Shown: positions 52,732 to 61,592, numbered from the stretch's first letter. The stretch: 64,000 nt of DNA from Streptomyces triculaminicus (GCF_017349075.1 NZ_JAFMOF010000003.1:62001-126000), one strand, 5' to 3'. Numbers and translations: made by a program. The notes: generated by a model not told the origin, from the letters alone.

Positions 52732-53667
52732 ATGTCCACGAACAGCACCGAGCACCCGCCCACCACGCCCGCGCCACGCGTGCGGGAACTGCCCGCCAAC
52801 GACATCGGCGGCGGCCTCGCCCTGCTGCTGGGCCTGGTGGGCCTGCTCGCCGGCGCGGGCCTGGTGGCGACGGGCGTCGCGACCAGCTCGCACGTCGCGG
52901 GCGGCGCGACGGCCGCGCTCGTCGCCGCGGGGATCCTCGTCGGCCTCGCCGCGATCATCGCCATGAGCGGGCTGAACACCATCGCCCCCGGCCAGGCCAA
53001 GGTCGTCCAGCTCTTCGGGCGCTACCGCGGCACGATCCGCAACGAGGGCCTGCGCTGGGTGAACCCCTTCACCAGCCGCGAGGACATCTCCACCCGGGTC
53101 CGGAACCACGAGACGCCCGTCATGAAGGTCAACGACGCCTACGGCAACCCCATCGAGCTGGCCGCGGTCGTCGTCTGGAAGGTCGAGGACACCGCGCAGG
53201 CGATGTTCGCGGTGGAGGACTTCCAGGAGTTCGTCTCCACCCAGACCGAGGCGGCCGTGCGCCACATCGCCATCGAGTACCCCTATGACGCGCACGACGA
53301 CGACGCGCTCTCGCTGCGCGGCAACGCCGAGGAGATCACCGAGAAGCTCGCCCTCGAGCTCCACGCCCGCGTCGAGACGGCCGGCGTGCGCATCATCGAG
53401 TCGCGCTTCACCCACCTGGCCTACGCCCCCGAGATCGCCTCGGCCATGCTCCAGCGCCAGCAGGCCGGAGCGGTGGTCGCCGCGCGCAAACTGATCGTCG
53501 AGGGCGCGGTGGGCATGGTCGAGCAGGCCCTGGAGCGCATCAACGAGCAGGGCATCGTCGAGCTGGACGAGGAACGGAAGGCGGCCATGGTGAGCAATCT
53601 GATGGTGGTGCTGTGCGGTGACCGGGCCGCTCAGCCCGTGCTGAACACCGGCTCCCTCTACCAGTGA
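52732..53667 (+). CDS. SPFH/Band 7 domain membrane protein
   Basis: A 311-residue protein with two N-terminal membrane helices (LALLLGLVGLLAGAGLVATG and GGATAALVAAGILVGLAAII), then a Band 7 domain: NTIAPGQAKVVQLFGRYRGT, AVVVWKVEDTAQAMFAVEDF and LQRQQAGAVVAARKLIVEGA. SPFH proteins form large membrane-associated cages that organise membrane regions. ATG 52732 follows GGGGGGAC. Its stop overlaps the GTG of the ribbon-helix-helix gene (GTGA). Confidence 0.88.
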   Translation: MSTNSTEHPPTTPAPRVRELPANDIGGGLALLLGLVGLLAGAGLVATGVATSSHVAGGATAALVAAGILVGLAAIIAMSGLNTIAPGQAKVVQLFGRYRGTIRNEGLRWVNPFTSREDISTRVRNHETPVMKVNDAYGNPIELAAVVVWKVEDTAQAMFAVEDFQEFVSTQTEAAVRHIAIEYPYDAHDDDALSLRGNAEEITEKLALELHARVETAGVRIIESRFTHLAYAPEIASAMLQRQQAGAVVAARKLIVEGAVGMVEQALERINEQGIVELDEERKAAMVSNLMVVLCGDRAAQPVLNTGSLYQ

Positions 53668-53927
53668 CGGACGACGCCCGCCGCGCCGGACGGCCGCAGC
53701 AGCGCAAGCAGGTGCTGCTGCGGCTCGACCCGCTGGTCCACGACGCGCTGACCCGCTGGGCGAACGACGAGCTGCGCAGCGCCAACGCGCAGATCGAGTT
53801 CCTGCTGCGCAAGGCACTGACCGACGCCGGGCGGATGCCCAGGGAGGCGGCCGCCATGCGCCGCCGGGGCCGGCCGTCGAAGGCGGAGCAGGAGAGGGAA
53901 GCGGACGGAGGACCGGGGACCTCATAG
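53664..53927 (+). CDS. Ribbon-helix-helix DNA-binding protein (Arc/HicB-like)
   Basis: An 87-residue protein with an RHH core: KQVLLRLDPLVHDALTRWAN, then ELRSANAQIEFLLRKALTD. A basic RRRGRPSKAEQ AT-hook-like tail follows. RHH dimers pair beta strands and bind short palindromes. GTG 53664 overlaps the SPFH stop, so the two are translationally coupled. Autoregulation of the pair through CTATCA-CTT-TGATAG is a reasonable inference. No toxin partner is visible. Confidence 0.82.
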   Translation: MTDDARRAGRPQQRKQVLLRLDPLVHDALTRWANDELRSANAQIEFLLRKALTDAGRMPREAAAMRRRGRPSKAEQEREADGGPGTS

Positions 53928-53949
53928 ATCCGAAGCGGTCCGATCGGCT

Positions 53950-53990
53950 GTGCACCGCGTCTATACATACTGTGTATACACGCGGTGTAC
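53950..53990. promoter_or_regulatory. 41-bp near-perfect palindrome, PadR operator
   Basis: Arms 53950-53967 (GTGCACCGCGTCTATACA) and 53973-53990 (TGTATACACGCGGTGTAC) match in 16 of 18 positions around a TACTG centre. It ends 10 bases before the PadR start, so it must cover the promoter or transcription start; the mRNA is probably nearly leaderless. It is very likely the autoregulatory site of PadR. Confidence 0.7.
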
Positions 53991-54000
53991 AGTGCTGCCC

Positions 54001-54525
54001 ATGTCAATCGGACACACGCTGCTCGGCCTGCTCGAGGCCGGCCCCCGGCACGGCTACGACCTCAAGCGCGCCTTCGACGAACGCTTCGGCCAGGACCGCC
54101 CCCTGCACTACGGGCAGGTCTACTCCACGATGTCCCGACTGCTGAAGAACGGCCTCGTCGAGGTCGAGGGCATCGAGCAGGGCGGCGGCCCCGACCGCAA
54201 GCGCTACGCCATCACCGACGCCGGCGTCACGGACGTCGAGCACTGGCTCGCACAGCCCGAGAAGCCCGAGCCCTACCTCCAGTCCACGCTCTACACCAAG
54301 ATCGTCCTCGCCCTGCTGACCGGCCGCGACGCGGCCCGGCTGCTGGACGCGCAGCGCGCCGAGCACCTGCGGCTGATGCGCGCCCTCACCGAGCGCAAGC
54401 GCGCCGGCGACCTCGCCGACCAGCTCATCTGCGACCACGCCCTCTTCCACCTCGAGGCCGACCTGCGGTGGCTGGAGCTGACCGCCGCCCGCCTGGGGCA
54501 GCTGGCGAAGTCGGTGGGAGCGTGA
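54001..54525 (+). CDS. PadR family transcriptional regulator
   Basis: A 174-residue regulator. The winged helix (IGHTLLGLLEAGPRHGYDLK, GQVYSTMSRLLKNGLVEVEG, DRKRYAITDAG) is followed by the helical Vir-type C-terminal dimer domain (FHLEADLRWLELTAARLG). ATG 54001 fits the family start MSIGHTLLGLL. It opens a three-gene operon with overlapping stops and starts (GTGA, then ATGA), so it probably represses the ABC exporter and itself. Confidence 0.9.
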   Translation: MSIGHTLLGLLEAGPRHGYDLKRAFDERFGQDRPLHYGQVYSTMSRLLKNGLVEVEGIEQGGGPDRKRYAITDAGVTDVEHWLAQPEKPEPYLQSTLYTKIVLALLTGRDAARLLDAQRAEHLRLMRALTERKRAGDLADQLICDHALFHLEADLRWLELTAARLGQLAKSVGA

Positions 54526-55208
54526 CCCCCGCCGGCTCCCTCCTCGCGGGCACCGGCCTGCGCAAGGCCTACGGGCCGACCACCGCCCTCGACGGCGCCG
54601 AGTTCTCCGTCCACCCCGGCGAGATCGTGGCCCTCATGGGCCCCTCCGGCTCCGGCAAGTCGACGCTGCTGCACTGCCTGGCCGGCATCGTGCGCCCCGA
54701 CGCGGGCTTCGTCGGCTACGACGGGCAGGACCTGACCGGCATGTCCGACGCCGAGCGCAGCGCGCTGCGTCGCACCGACTTCGGCTTCGTGTTCCAGTTC
54801 GGGCAGCTCGTGCCGGAGCTGACCTGCGTGGAGAACGTAGCGCTGCCGCTGCGGCTGTCCGGCGTCCGCCGCCGGGCGGCCGAGGACCGCGCCCTCGAGT
54901 GGCTGGAGCGGCTGAAGGTGGAGGACGTACGCACCCGGCGCCCCGGGGAGATCTCCGGCGGCCAGCAGCAGCGCGTCGCGGTCGCCCGCGCGCTGGTGAC
55001 CCGCCCCCGGGTGATCTTCGCCGACGAGCCGACGGGCGCGCTGGACTCGCTCAACGGCGAGCTGGTGATGGATCTGCTGTCGGACGCCGCGCGCAAGGCC
55101 CACGCGGCCGTCGTCCTGGTCACCCACGACGTGCGCGTCGCCGCCTACTCCGACCGCGAGGTCGTGGTGCGCGACGGGCGGGCGACCGACATGGCGGGCG
55201 CGATATGA
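54522..55208 (+). CDS. ABC transporter ATP-binding protein (LolD/MacB type)
   Basis: A 228-residue ATPase: Walker A GPSGSGKST, Q-loop FVFQFGQLVPELT, signature ISGGQQQRVAVARAL, Walker B RVIFADEPTGALD, switch His VTHDVR. Such small ATPases serve FtsX-like permeases in MacB-type exporters. The GTG start overlaps the PadR stop (GTGA); its stop overlaps the permease ATG. Substrate is unknown. Confidence 0.92.
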   Translation: MTPAGSLLAGTGLRKAYGPTTALDGAEFSVHPGEIVALMGPSGSGKSTLLHCLAGIVRPDAGFVGYDGQDLTGMSDAERSALRRTDFGFVFQFGQLVPELTCVENVALPLRLSGVRRRAAEDRALEWLERLKVEDVRTRRPGEISGGQQQRVAVARALVTRPRVIFADEPTGALDSLNGELVMDLLSDAARKAHAAVVLVTHDVRVAAYSDREVVVRDGRATDMAGAI

Positions 55209-57514
55209 CCGGCCCGCGCGTCTGGGCGCGCGATCTGGCCATGGGCGCCCGCTTCGCCGTCACCGGCGGCCGCGAGGGCTGGCTGCGCACGGCGCTGACA
55301 GCGGTGGGCGTCGGCATCGGGGTGGCGTTATTGCTGGTCATGACGTCGGTGCCGGAGGCGCTCGAGGCCCGCGAGAAGCGCGCCTCGGCGCGCGAGCCCC
55401 TCAGCGCCGGCACACCCATGGCGGCCGGCCCCACGACGCTGCTGTTCCAGCCGGCCGACACCGTGTACCGCGGCCGGGACATCGGGGGCGCCCTGCTGCG
55501 GCCCGAAGGCCCGCGGGCCCCGAAGCCGCCCGGCGTGGCGGAGCTTCCCGGCCCCGGCGAGATGGTGGTCTCCCCCGCCCTGGCCCGCCTCCTGCGCTCC
55601 GCCGACGCCGAGCTGCTGAAGGAGCGGCTCCCGTACCGCATCACCGGAACCATCGGCGACCAGGGGCTCGTCGGCCCCGACGAACTGGCCTACTACGCGG
55701 GCAGCGACCGCCTCGTCGTGCGCGGGCCGGGGACGTCCCCGCCGTACGGTGCGGCGCGGATCGACGCCTTCGACAGGCCGGCGTGGCCCCACCCGATGCG
55801 GCCCGAACTGAAGGTGCTCGTCGGCATGGCCTGCGCCGTGCTGCTGATGCCGGTCGCCGTCCTGATCGGCACGGCCGTGCGCTTCGGCGGCGAGCGGCGC
55901 GACCGCAGGCTCGCCGCGCTCCGGCTGGTGGGCGCGGACAGCCGCATGACGCGGCGGGTCGCGGCCGGTGAGGCCCTGAGCGGGTCGCTGCTGGGACTGG
56001 TCGTGGGAGCCGGATTCTTCCTCGTGGCGCGGCGGTTCGCCCCTTCGGTGAGCTTCTACAGCGTCGGCGTGTTCCCCTCCGACGTGGTGCCGTGCGTCTT
56101 GGCCGCCGTGAGCATCGCGGTCGCGGTGCCGGTCGGGGCCGTCCTCGTGTCGTGGTTCGCGCTGCGCGGTGTGGCCATCGAGCCGCTCGGCGTGGTCCGT
56201 GAAACGGCCCGTGGACCGCGCAGGTTGTGGTGGCGGATCCTGCTTCCCGTGGTGGGGCTGGCGCTGCTGATCCCGCCGGACGGCAAGGCGCCCGGTCTGT
56301 ACGGGGGTTGGATCACCGGCTACCAGGCCGCGGCGGGCGCGGTGCTGCTGATGGCCGGCGTCGCGGCCCTGCTGCCCTGGCTGGTGGGCGCGTTCGTCGC
56401 GCGTCTGCGCGGCGGCCCGCCGTCCTGGCAACTGGCCGTCCGCCGCCTGCAGTTGGACAGCGGCCCGGCGTCCCGGGCGGTCAGCGGGATCCTCGTCGCC
56501 GTGGCGGGGGCGATCTCCCTCCAGATGCTGCTGGCCGGAACCTGGCTCTTCCTTCCGGTCTTCAAGGACGACGGCCATGGACCGGTGGTGACCGCCGGCC
56601 GGTACCTCCCCTCCGGAGGCGACGCCCGGGACCTCACCGAGACGTTCCGGGCGACCAAGGGCGTACGGCAGGCCGTCGGCCACATCACGTTCGAGGCTTC
56701 CCGGAACAACAGCGGCGGCGTCGTGTCGGTCGCCGTCGCCGACTGCGCCACCCTGCGCGAGCTCGCCGAGCTGGACTCCTGCACGGACGGCGACGTCTTC
56801 ACCGGCCCGTACGCCCGGCCCGGCATGGAGCTGTCCCTGCCGAGCCGGGGCCGGGAGAAGCGGCGGTGGACCGTTCCGGCCTCGGCGGTCACGGGCACGC
56901 GACCGCGCGAGGACTCCCTCGGCCGGGGCGGCGTCAGCGGCGTGCTGGCCACCCCCGGCGCCCTCGACACCCGGGGCCTGCCGGACGTCTCGGCCGTCGT
57001 GCGGATGCGCCTCGACCCGTCCTCCCCCTGGGCGCTCGAGTACGTCCGCAACACCGCGGCACGGGTCGATCCCGCCATCGACGTCTTCGACACGGGCTTC
57101 AGGCCCAAGGAGGAGGACACCGACTACTGGGTCCTGCTCCGCTCCCTGCCGGCCGGCGCGGCACTGACCCTCGCCCTGATCGCCGTGAGCCTGATGCTGG
57201 CCACCCACGAGCAGCTGCGGGAGCGCAAGCGCGCGCTGGCCACGCTGTCCGCCTTCGGCACCCGCACCTCCACGGTGGCGCTGTCGGTGATCTGGCAGAC
57301 GGCGATCCCGGTGGTCCTGGGCATGGCGCTCGCCGTGGCGAGCGGCGTGGCCCTGGGGTGGACGATGCTCACGCTGGTGTCGCGGCCGGTGAAGGACTGG
57401 TTCGCCTTCCTGCCCGTCGTGGGCTGGGGCCTGGGCGTCATCGCCCTGATCACGGCGGCCGCGCTGCCGACGCTGTGGCGGCTGACCCGTCCGGACGGAC
57501 TGCGGGCGGATTAG
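55205..57514 (+). CDS. ABC transporter permease (FtsX-like, two FtsX modules)
   Basis: A 769-residue permease. An N-terminal helix (WLRTALTAVGVGIGVALLLV) and an outer domain are followed by a three-helix FtsX bundle (about 205-330), further helices, a second outer domain and a final FtsX bundle (SLPAGAALTLALIAVSLMLA to the end). This layout is common for peptide or drug exporters in Streptomyces. ATG 55205 overlaps the ATPase stop. A TTA leucine codon at 55328-55330 suggests bldA-dependent translation. Some outer regions resemble no family I know. Confidence 0.88.
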   Translation: MTGPRVWARDLAMGARFAVTGGREGWLRTALTAVGVGIGVALLLVMTSVPEALEAREKRASAREPLSAGTPMAAGPTTLLFQPADTVYRGRDIGGALLRPEGPRAPKPPGVAELPGPGEMVVSPALARLLRSADAELLKERLPYRITGTIGDQGLVGPDELAYYAGSDRLVVRGPGTSPPYGAARIDAFDRPAWPHPMRPELKVLVGMACAVLLMPVAVLIGTAVRFGGERRDRRLAALRLVGADSRMTRRVAAGEALSGSLLGLVVGAGFFLVARRFAPSVSFYSVGVFPSDVVPCVLAAVSIAVAVPVGAVLVSWFALRGVAIEPLGVVRETARGPRRLWWRILLPVVGLALLIPPDGKAPGLYGGWITGYQAAAGAVLLMAGVAALLPWLVGAFVARLRGGPPSWQLAVRRLQLDSGPASRAVSGILVAVAGAISLQMLLAGTWLFLPVFKDDGHGPVVTAGRYLPSGGDARDLTETFRATKGVRQAVGHITFEASRNNSGGVVSVAVADCATLRELAELDSCTDGDVFTGPYARPGMELSLPSRGREKRRWTVPASAVTGTRPREDSLGRGGVSGVLATPGALDTRGLPDVSAVVRMRLDPSSPWALEYVRNTAARVDPAIDVFDTGFRPKEEDTDYWVLLRSLPAGAALTLALIAVSLMLATHEQLRERKRALATLSAFGTRTSTVALSVIWQTAIPVVLGMALAVASGVALGWTMLTLVSRPVKDWFAFLPVVGWGLGVIALITAAALPTLWRLTRPDGLRAD

Positions 57515-57527
57515 CCGTACAGCGGTG

Positions 57528-57586
57528 AGCCGTACGCAGGTAAGGGGCGCCCTCCATTGCGGGGCGCCCCTTACCGGCGTACGGCT
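57528..57586. terminator. Very long bidirectional hairpin terminator
   Basis: Arms 57528-57551 and 57563-57586 pair over 24 positions with one mismatch and an 11-base loop. It lies between the convergent permease and oxyR genes and should stop both transcripts. Confidence 0.88.
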
Positions 57587-57593
57587 CGGCCCG

Positions 57594-58616
57594 TCACTTC
57601 TCCACGATCCGCACCGGCAGCCGCGCCAGCTCGACGCGCAGCGCGGCCGCGAACTCCTCGAACTCGCCCTGGCGCGCCGCCCCGCTGCGCATCGCCAGCG
57701 CGACGCGCCGCGAGGGCGCCGGCTCGGCGAAGTCACCGGTGGCGAGCCGGTCGCTGCGGCCGGTCTCGACGCGCAGGGCCGTACGCGGCAGCAGGGTGAC
57801 GCCCAGGCCGCCGCCGACGAGCTGCACCAGCGTGGAGAGCCCGGCGGCGCTCGTCGTCATCGCCGCGCCCTCGGCGCGCCCGGCCTCCCGGCAGATGTCG
57901 AGCGCCTGGTCGCGCAGGCAGTGCCCCTCGTCGAGGAGCAGCAGGTCCAGCTCGCGCAGCGCCTCCCGCGGAATGTCACCGCGCCCGGCCAGCCAGTGGT
58001 CGCAGGGGGTGACGAGCACGAAGTCCTCGTCGAAGAGCGGGATTTCGGCGACGCCGGGGGCGCCCAGCGGCACGGCGAGCAGCAGCAGGTCGAGGCGGCC
58101 GTGGGTGAGGCCGTCCAGCAGCGAGGAGGTCTGCTCCTCGTGGACCTGCAGGTCGAGGGCCGGGTAGGCGTCCTGGACCAGGCGCAGGACCGTGGGCAGC
58201 AGGTAGGGCGCCACGGTCGGGATGACGCCGAGCCGCAGCACGCCGGTGAAGGGCGCGCGGGCCGCGTCGGCCTCCTCCATGAAGTCGCTCACGGCGTCCA
58301 GGACCGTGCAGGCGCGCGCGGCGAGCCGCTCCCCCGCGGGCGAGAGCAGCACCTTTCTCGTCGTACGCTCGAGGAGCTGGATGCCGAGGGACTCCTCGAG
58401 CGCCGCGACGGCGCTCGAGAGCGCGGGCTGGCTCATGCCGATGGCCGTGGCCGCGTCGCGGAAGTGCAGGTGCTCGGCCACGGCGACGAAGGCGCGCAGC
58501 TGGCTGAGACTGGGCTGGCGGGGCCGCGCCGGCGGGATCCTTCCCGCCCCGGGCCGGCCCACCGCGGCCCGCCCCGGTCCCGGTTCCGGCTGCCCCTGGG
58601 CTATGGACGACGTCAC
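57594..58616 (-). CDS. oxyR: LysR-type peroxide sensor OxyR
   Basis: A 340-residue LysR regulator. The HTH (LSQLRAFVAVAEHLHFRDAA, then TAIGMSQPALSSAVAALEES) follows a Pro/Arg-rich extension. The redox pair Cys233 and Cys242 lies in LLLLDEGHCLRDQALDIC, corresponding to the peroxide-sensing disulfide of OxyR. It is divergent from ahpC-ahpD, which it should activate on oxidation. GTG 58616 is assumed; the longer open frame would run into the ahpC promoter. Confidence 0.92.
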   Translation of the reverse strand: MTSSIAQGQPEPGPGRAAVGRPGAGRIPPARPRQPSLSQLRAFVAVAEHLHFRDAATAIGMSQPALSSAVAALEESLGIQLLERTTRKVLLSPAGERLAARACTVLDAVSDFMEEADAARAPFTGVLRLGVIPTVAPYLLPTVLRLVQDAYPALDLQVHEEQTSSLLDGLTHGRLDLLLLAVPLGAPGVAEIPLFDEDFVLVTPCDHWLAGRGDIPREALRELDLLLLDEGHCLRDQALDICREAGRAEGAAMTTSAAGLSTLVQLVGGGLGVTLLPRTALRVETGRSDRLATGDFAEPAPSRRVALAMRSGAARQGEFEEFAAALRVELARLPVRIVEK

Positions 58617-58748
58617 TGATAACCACCTCCGATCAACACCACCCAGTCTAGCTATTTCCGCTATCAATGCCTCCTGTGGCACTGTGGTGGACGTCCAACC
58701 CGCAGGAAACCTTGTGAACAGGGGTTTCCTCAGTTGCAAGGAGAGCGC
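58617..58748 (+). promoter_or_regulatory. oxyR-ahpC divergent control region with leader hairpin
   Basis: 132 bases. Around 58651-58668 an A/T-richer stretch (TAGCTATTTCCGCTATCA) has GCTAT repeated and is a candidate OxyR site. Near ahpC, AGGAAACC (58704-58711) and GGTTTCCT (58723-58730) form a perfect 8-bp hairpin, ending 7 bases before the AAGGAGAG ribosome site. Confidence 0.45.
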
Positions 58749-59303
58749 GTGCTCACTGTCGGTGACCAGTTCCCCCAGTACGACCTGACCGCCTGCGTGG
58801 ACCTCGACGCGGACAAGGCCTTCAAGCAGATCGACAACAAGTCCTACGAGGGCAAGTGGCGCGTCGTCTTCTTCTGGCCCAAGGACTTCACCTTCGTCTG
58901 CCCGACCGAGATCGCCGCGTTCGGTCAGCTGAACGACGAGTTCGCCGACCGTGACGCCCAGATCCTCGGCGTCTCCGGCGACTCCGAGTTCGTCCACCAC
59001 GCCTGGCGCAAGGACCACAAGGACCTGCGCGACCTGCCCTTCCCGATGCTGGCCGACGCCAAGCACGAGCTGATGCAGGCCTGCGGCGTCGAGGGCGAGG
59101 ACGGCTACGCCCAGCGCGCCGTCTTCATCGTGGACCCGAACAACGAGATCCAGTTCGCCATGGTGACCGCCGGCTCCGTCGGCCGTAACCCCAAGGAGGT
59201 CCTGCGGGTCCTCGACGCCCTGCAGACGGACGAGCTGTGCCCCTGCAACTGGACCAAGGGCGAGGAGACCCTCGACGCGGTCAAGCTCCTCGCGGGCGAG
59301 TGA
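58749..59303 (+). CDS. ahpC: Alkyl hydroperoxide reductase AhpC (peroxiredoxin)
   Basis: A 184-residue peroxiredoxin. Peroxidatic Cys51 is in FTFVCPTE; C-terminal cysteines 164 and 166 (LCPCNW) can resolve it, as in the AhpE/AhpC actinobacterial type. It reduces organic and hydrogen peroxides in the cytoplasm, with AhpD as its reducing partner. GTG 58749 follows AAGGAGAG. It forms an operon with ahpD, 11 bases on, and is controlled by the divergent OxyR. Confidence 0.95.
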   Translation: MLTVGDQFPQYDLTACVDLDADKAFKQIDNKSYEGKWRVVFFWPKDFTFVCPTEIAAFGQLNDEFADRDAQILGVSGDSEFVHHAWRKDHKDLRDLPFPMLADAKHELMQACGVEGEDGYAQRAVFIVDPNNEIQFAMVTAGSVGRNPKEVLRVLDALQTDELCPCNWTKGEETLDAVKLLAGE

Positions 59304-59314
59304 GCTGATTCCCC

Positions 59315-59848
59315 ATGGCCCTCGATGAGCTGAAGTCCGCCATACCGGACTACGCCAAGGACCTGAAGCTGAACCTCGGCTCGGTCATCGGCAACTCCAA
59401 CCTGCCGCAGCAGCAGCTGTGGGGCACCGTCCTCTCCTGCGCGATCGCGACCCGCTCGCCGATCGTGCTGCGCGAGCTGGAGCCGGAGGCCAAGGCCAAC
59501 CTGTCGCCCGAGGCGTACACGGCCGCCAAGGCCGCCGCCGCCATCATGGCGATGAACAACGTCTACTACCGCACCCGGCACCTGCTGTCGGACCCGGAGT
59601 ACGGCAACCTGCGCGCGGGCCTGCGGATGAACGTCATCGGCAACCCGGGCGTGGAGAAGGTCGACTTCGAGCTGTGGTCCCTGGCCGTCTCCGCCATCAA
59701 CGGCTGCGGCATGTGCCTCGACTCTCACGAGCAGGTGCTGCGCAAGGCCGGTGTGGACCGCGAGACGATCCAGGAGGCGTTCAAGATCGCCTCCGTCCTG
59801 CAGGCCGTCGGCGCCACCCTGGACGCCGAGGCCGTGCTGAACGGCTGA
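59315..59848 (+). CDS. ahpD: Alkyl hydroperoxidase AhpD
   Basis: A 177-residue all-helical protein of the carboxymuconolactone decarboxylase fold. The active-site CxxC is in NGCGMCLDSHEQ (Cys131, Cys134) with proton-relay His138, as in mycobacterial AhpD, which passes electrons from lipoamide/SucB to AhpC. It is coexpressed with ahpC and followed by a strong hairpin. Confidence 0.95.
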   Translation: MALDELKSAIPDYAKDLKLNLGSVIGNSNLPQQQLWGTVLSCAIATRSPIVLRELEPEAKANLSPEAYTAAKAAAAIMAMNNVYYRTRHLLSDPEYGNLRAGLRMNVIGNPGVEKVDFELWSLAVSAINGCGMCLDSHEQVLRKAGVDRETIQEAFKIASVLQAVGATLDAEAVLNG

Positions 59849-59865
59849 CGTTCACGAATACGGGC

Positions 59866-59911
59866 AAGGGCCCGCTCCGACCACTGGAACCCAGGGTCGG
59901 GGCGGGCCCTT
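59866..59911 (+). terminator. Hairpin terminator after ahpD
   Basis: AAGGGCCCGCTCCGACC (59866-59882) pairs with GGTCGGGGCGGGCCCTT (59895-59911), with a single G-U type position. It closes the ahpCD operon. Confidence 0.85.
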
Positions 59912-60063
59912 GGCCATGGTGCTGTGGGTTGCCCTCCCACCTTGCGGCGGACATACCCGCGCCAGACGCTGTACCTGGGGTTGGCCTAGTCTGCTGGCTC
60001 CAGCCAGTCACGGTTCGACAACCTGCGTGCAAGGTCCCGATAGAGAAGAGTGACCGTTAGTGC

Positions 60064-61527
60064 TCAGCGGCCGTTGATCCTGGCGGCGATCCGGTCGCCC
60101 AGCGCCTTGTCGATCGCGCGCCAGTACTGCAGCGCCCGCTCCAGGACCGGGTCGCTCACGCCCGCAGACAGATGGCCGGCCACGTTGGAGGCCAGCCGCT
60201 CGCGCGCGGCGTCGTCGAGGACCTGGCGCACCATCGTGCCCGCCTGGCCCCAGTCGTCGTCCTCGCGGTGCAGGCGGTAGGCCTCGCGCACCATCTCGCC
60301 CGACGCCGCCCAGCCCGCGATCTCGCCGAAGCGGTGGGTGTCGGCGGCCGGGCCGCCGTAGGAGTTGGGCGCGTACGGCCGCGAGACGCGGGCGGGCTGG
60401 TAGCGCATGGGCCCGTCCTTGGCGTACGAGGCCACCGGCGCGTGCGGCCGGTTGGGCGGCAGCTGCTGGTAGTTGGGGCCGATGCGGTAGCGGTGGGTGT
60501 CGGGGTAGGAGAAGAGCCGGCCCAGCAGCATCTTGTCCGGGGAGGGGCCGATGCCGGGCACCATGCTGGAGGGCTCGAAGGCCGCCTGCTCGATGTGGAC
60601 GAAGTGGTCCTCGGGGTTGCGGTCGAGCGTCATCCGCCCGACCTCGATCAGCGGATGGTCCGTGTGCGGCCACACCTTGGTGAGGTCGAAGGGGTTGAAG
60701 CGGTAGTCCGCCGCCGCCTCGAAGGGCATCACCTGGACGTACAGCGTCCACGAGGGCGCGTCGCCGTCCTCGATGGCCTCGTACAGGTCGCGGCGGTGCC
60801 GGTCCGCGTCGTGCCCGGCCAGCTCGTCCGCGTCGGCCTGGGTGAGGAACTCGACGCCCTGGTCGGTCCTGAAATGGTACTTGATCCAGAACTTCTCGCC
60901 GGCCTCGTTGACCCACAGGAAGGTGTGCGAGCCGTAGCCGTTCATGTGCCGCCAGGTCCTCGGTATGCCCCGGTCGCCCATCAGCCAGGTCACCATGTGC
61001 GCGGACTCCGGGGAGAGCGTCCAGAAGTCCCACTGCATGTCGTTGTCGCGCAGCCCGGTGCGCGGGTGGCGCTTCTGCGAGCGGATGAAGTCCTGGAACT
61101 TCTGCGGGTCGCGCACGAAGAAGACGGGGGTGTTGTTGCCGACCAGGTCGTAGTTCCCGTGCCGCGTGTAGAACTTGAGGGCGAAGCCGCGGGGGTCGCG
61201 CCAGGTGTCCGGCGATCCCAGCTCGCCGGCGACCGTCGAGAAGCGGGCCAGCAGGTCCGTGCGCCGGCCGGGCTGGAAGAGGTCGGCCTTGGTGTAGCGG
61301 CTGACGTCGCCCGTGACCTCGAAGTGCCCATAGGCGCCGCCGCCCTTGGCGTGGACCACGCGCTCGGGAACCCGCTCGCGGTTGAACTGGGCCATCTTCT
61401 CGATCAGATAGTGGTCCTGGAGCAGGATGGGCCCGGTGTCACCGATGGTGAGCGAGTGCTCGTCGCTCTCCACCGGGATGCCGGCGTTGTCCGTGGTGTA
61501 CGGGATGCTCTGCGCCGAATCGGTCAT
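60064..61527 (-). CDS. katA: Monofunctional heme catalase
   Basis: A 487-residue clade-3-size catalase. The distal His is in ERVVHAKGGGAYGHFE, the Asn in LVGNNTPVFFVRD, and the proximal Tyr in GRLFSYPDTHRYRIGPNY; NADPH-binding residues are also in place. It converts hydrogen peroxide to water and oxygen in the cytoplasm. ATG 61527 follows GGGAGGCGTCCC. The upstream region has a perfect 14-bp palindrome (61593-61625). It sits with oxyR-ahpCD, forming a peroxide-defence cluster. Confidence 0.95.
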   Translation of the reverse strand: MTDSAQSIPYTTDNAGIPVESDEHSLTIGDTGPILLQDHYLIEKMAQFNRERVPERVVHAKGGGAYGHFEVTGDVSRYTKADLFQPGRRTDLLARFSTVAGELGSPDTWRDPRGFALKFYTRHGNYDLVGNNTPVFFVRDPQKFQDFIRSQKRHPRTGLRDNDMQWDFWTLSPESAHMVTWLMGDRGIPRTWRHMNGYGSHTFLWVNEAGEKFWIKYHFRTDQGVEFLTQADADELAGHDADRHRRDLYEAIEDGDAPSWTLYVQVMPFEAAADYRFNPFDLTKVWPHTDHPLIEVGRMTLDRNPEDHFVHIEQAAFEPSSMVPGIGPSPDKMLLGRLFSYPDTHRYRIGPNYQQLPPNRPHAPVASYAKDGPMRYQPARVSRPYAPNSYGGPAADTHRFGEIAGWAASGEMVREAYRLHREDDDWGQAGTMVRQVLDDAARERLASNVAGHLSAGVSDPVLERALQYWRAIDKALGDRIAARINGR

Positions 61528-61592
61528 GGGACGCCTCCCGGAACGATGACGGTGGGACGGGCGGATGCCTGCCCGTCCGCGGCGCGGTCAGT

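Noticed and set aside
53664..53927. Antitoxin of a toxin-antitoxin pair
   Set aside because: The RHH protein is coupled to an SPFH membrane protein, and no toxin-like gene (HicA, RelE, PIN-only) is adjacent.
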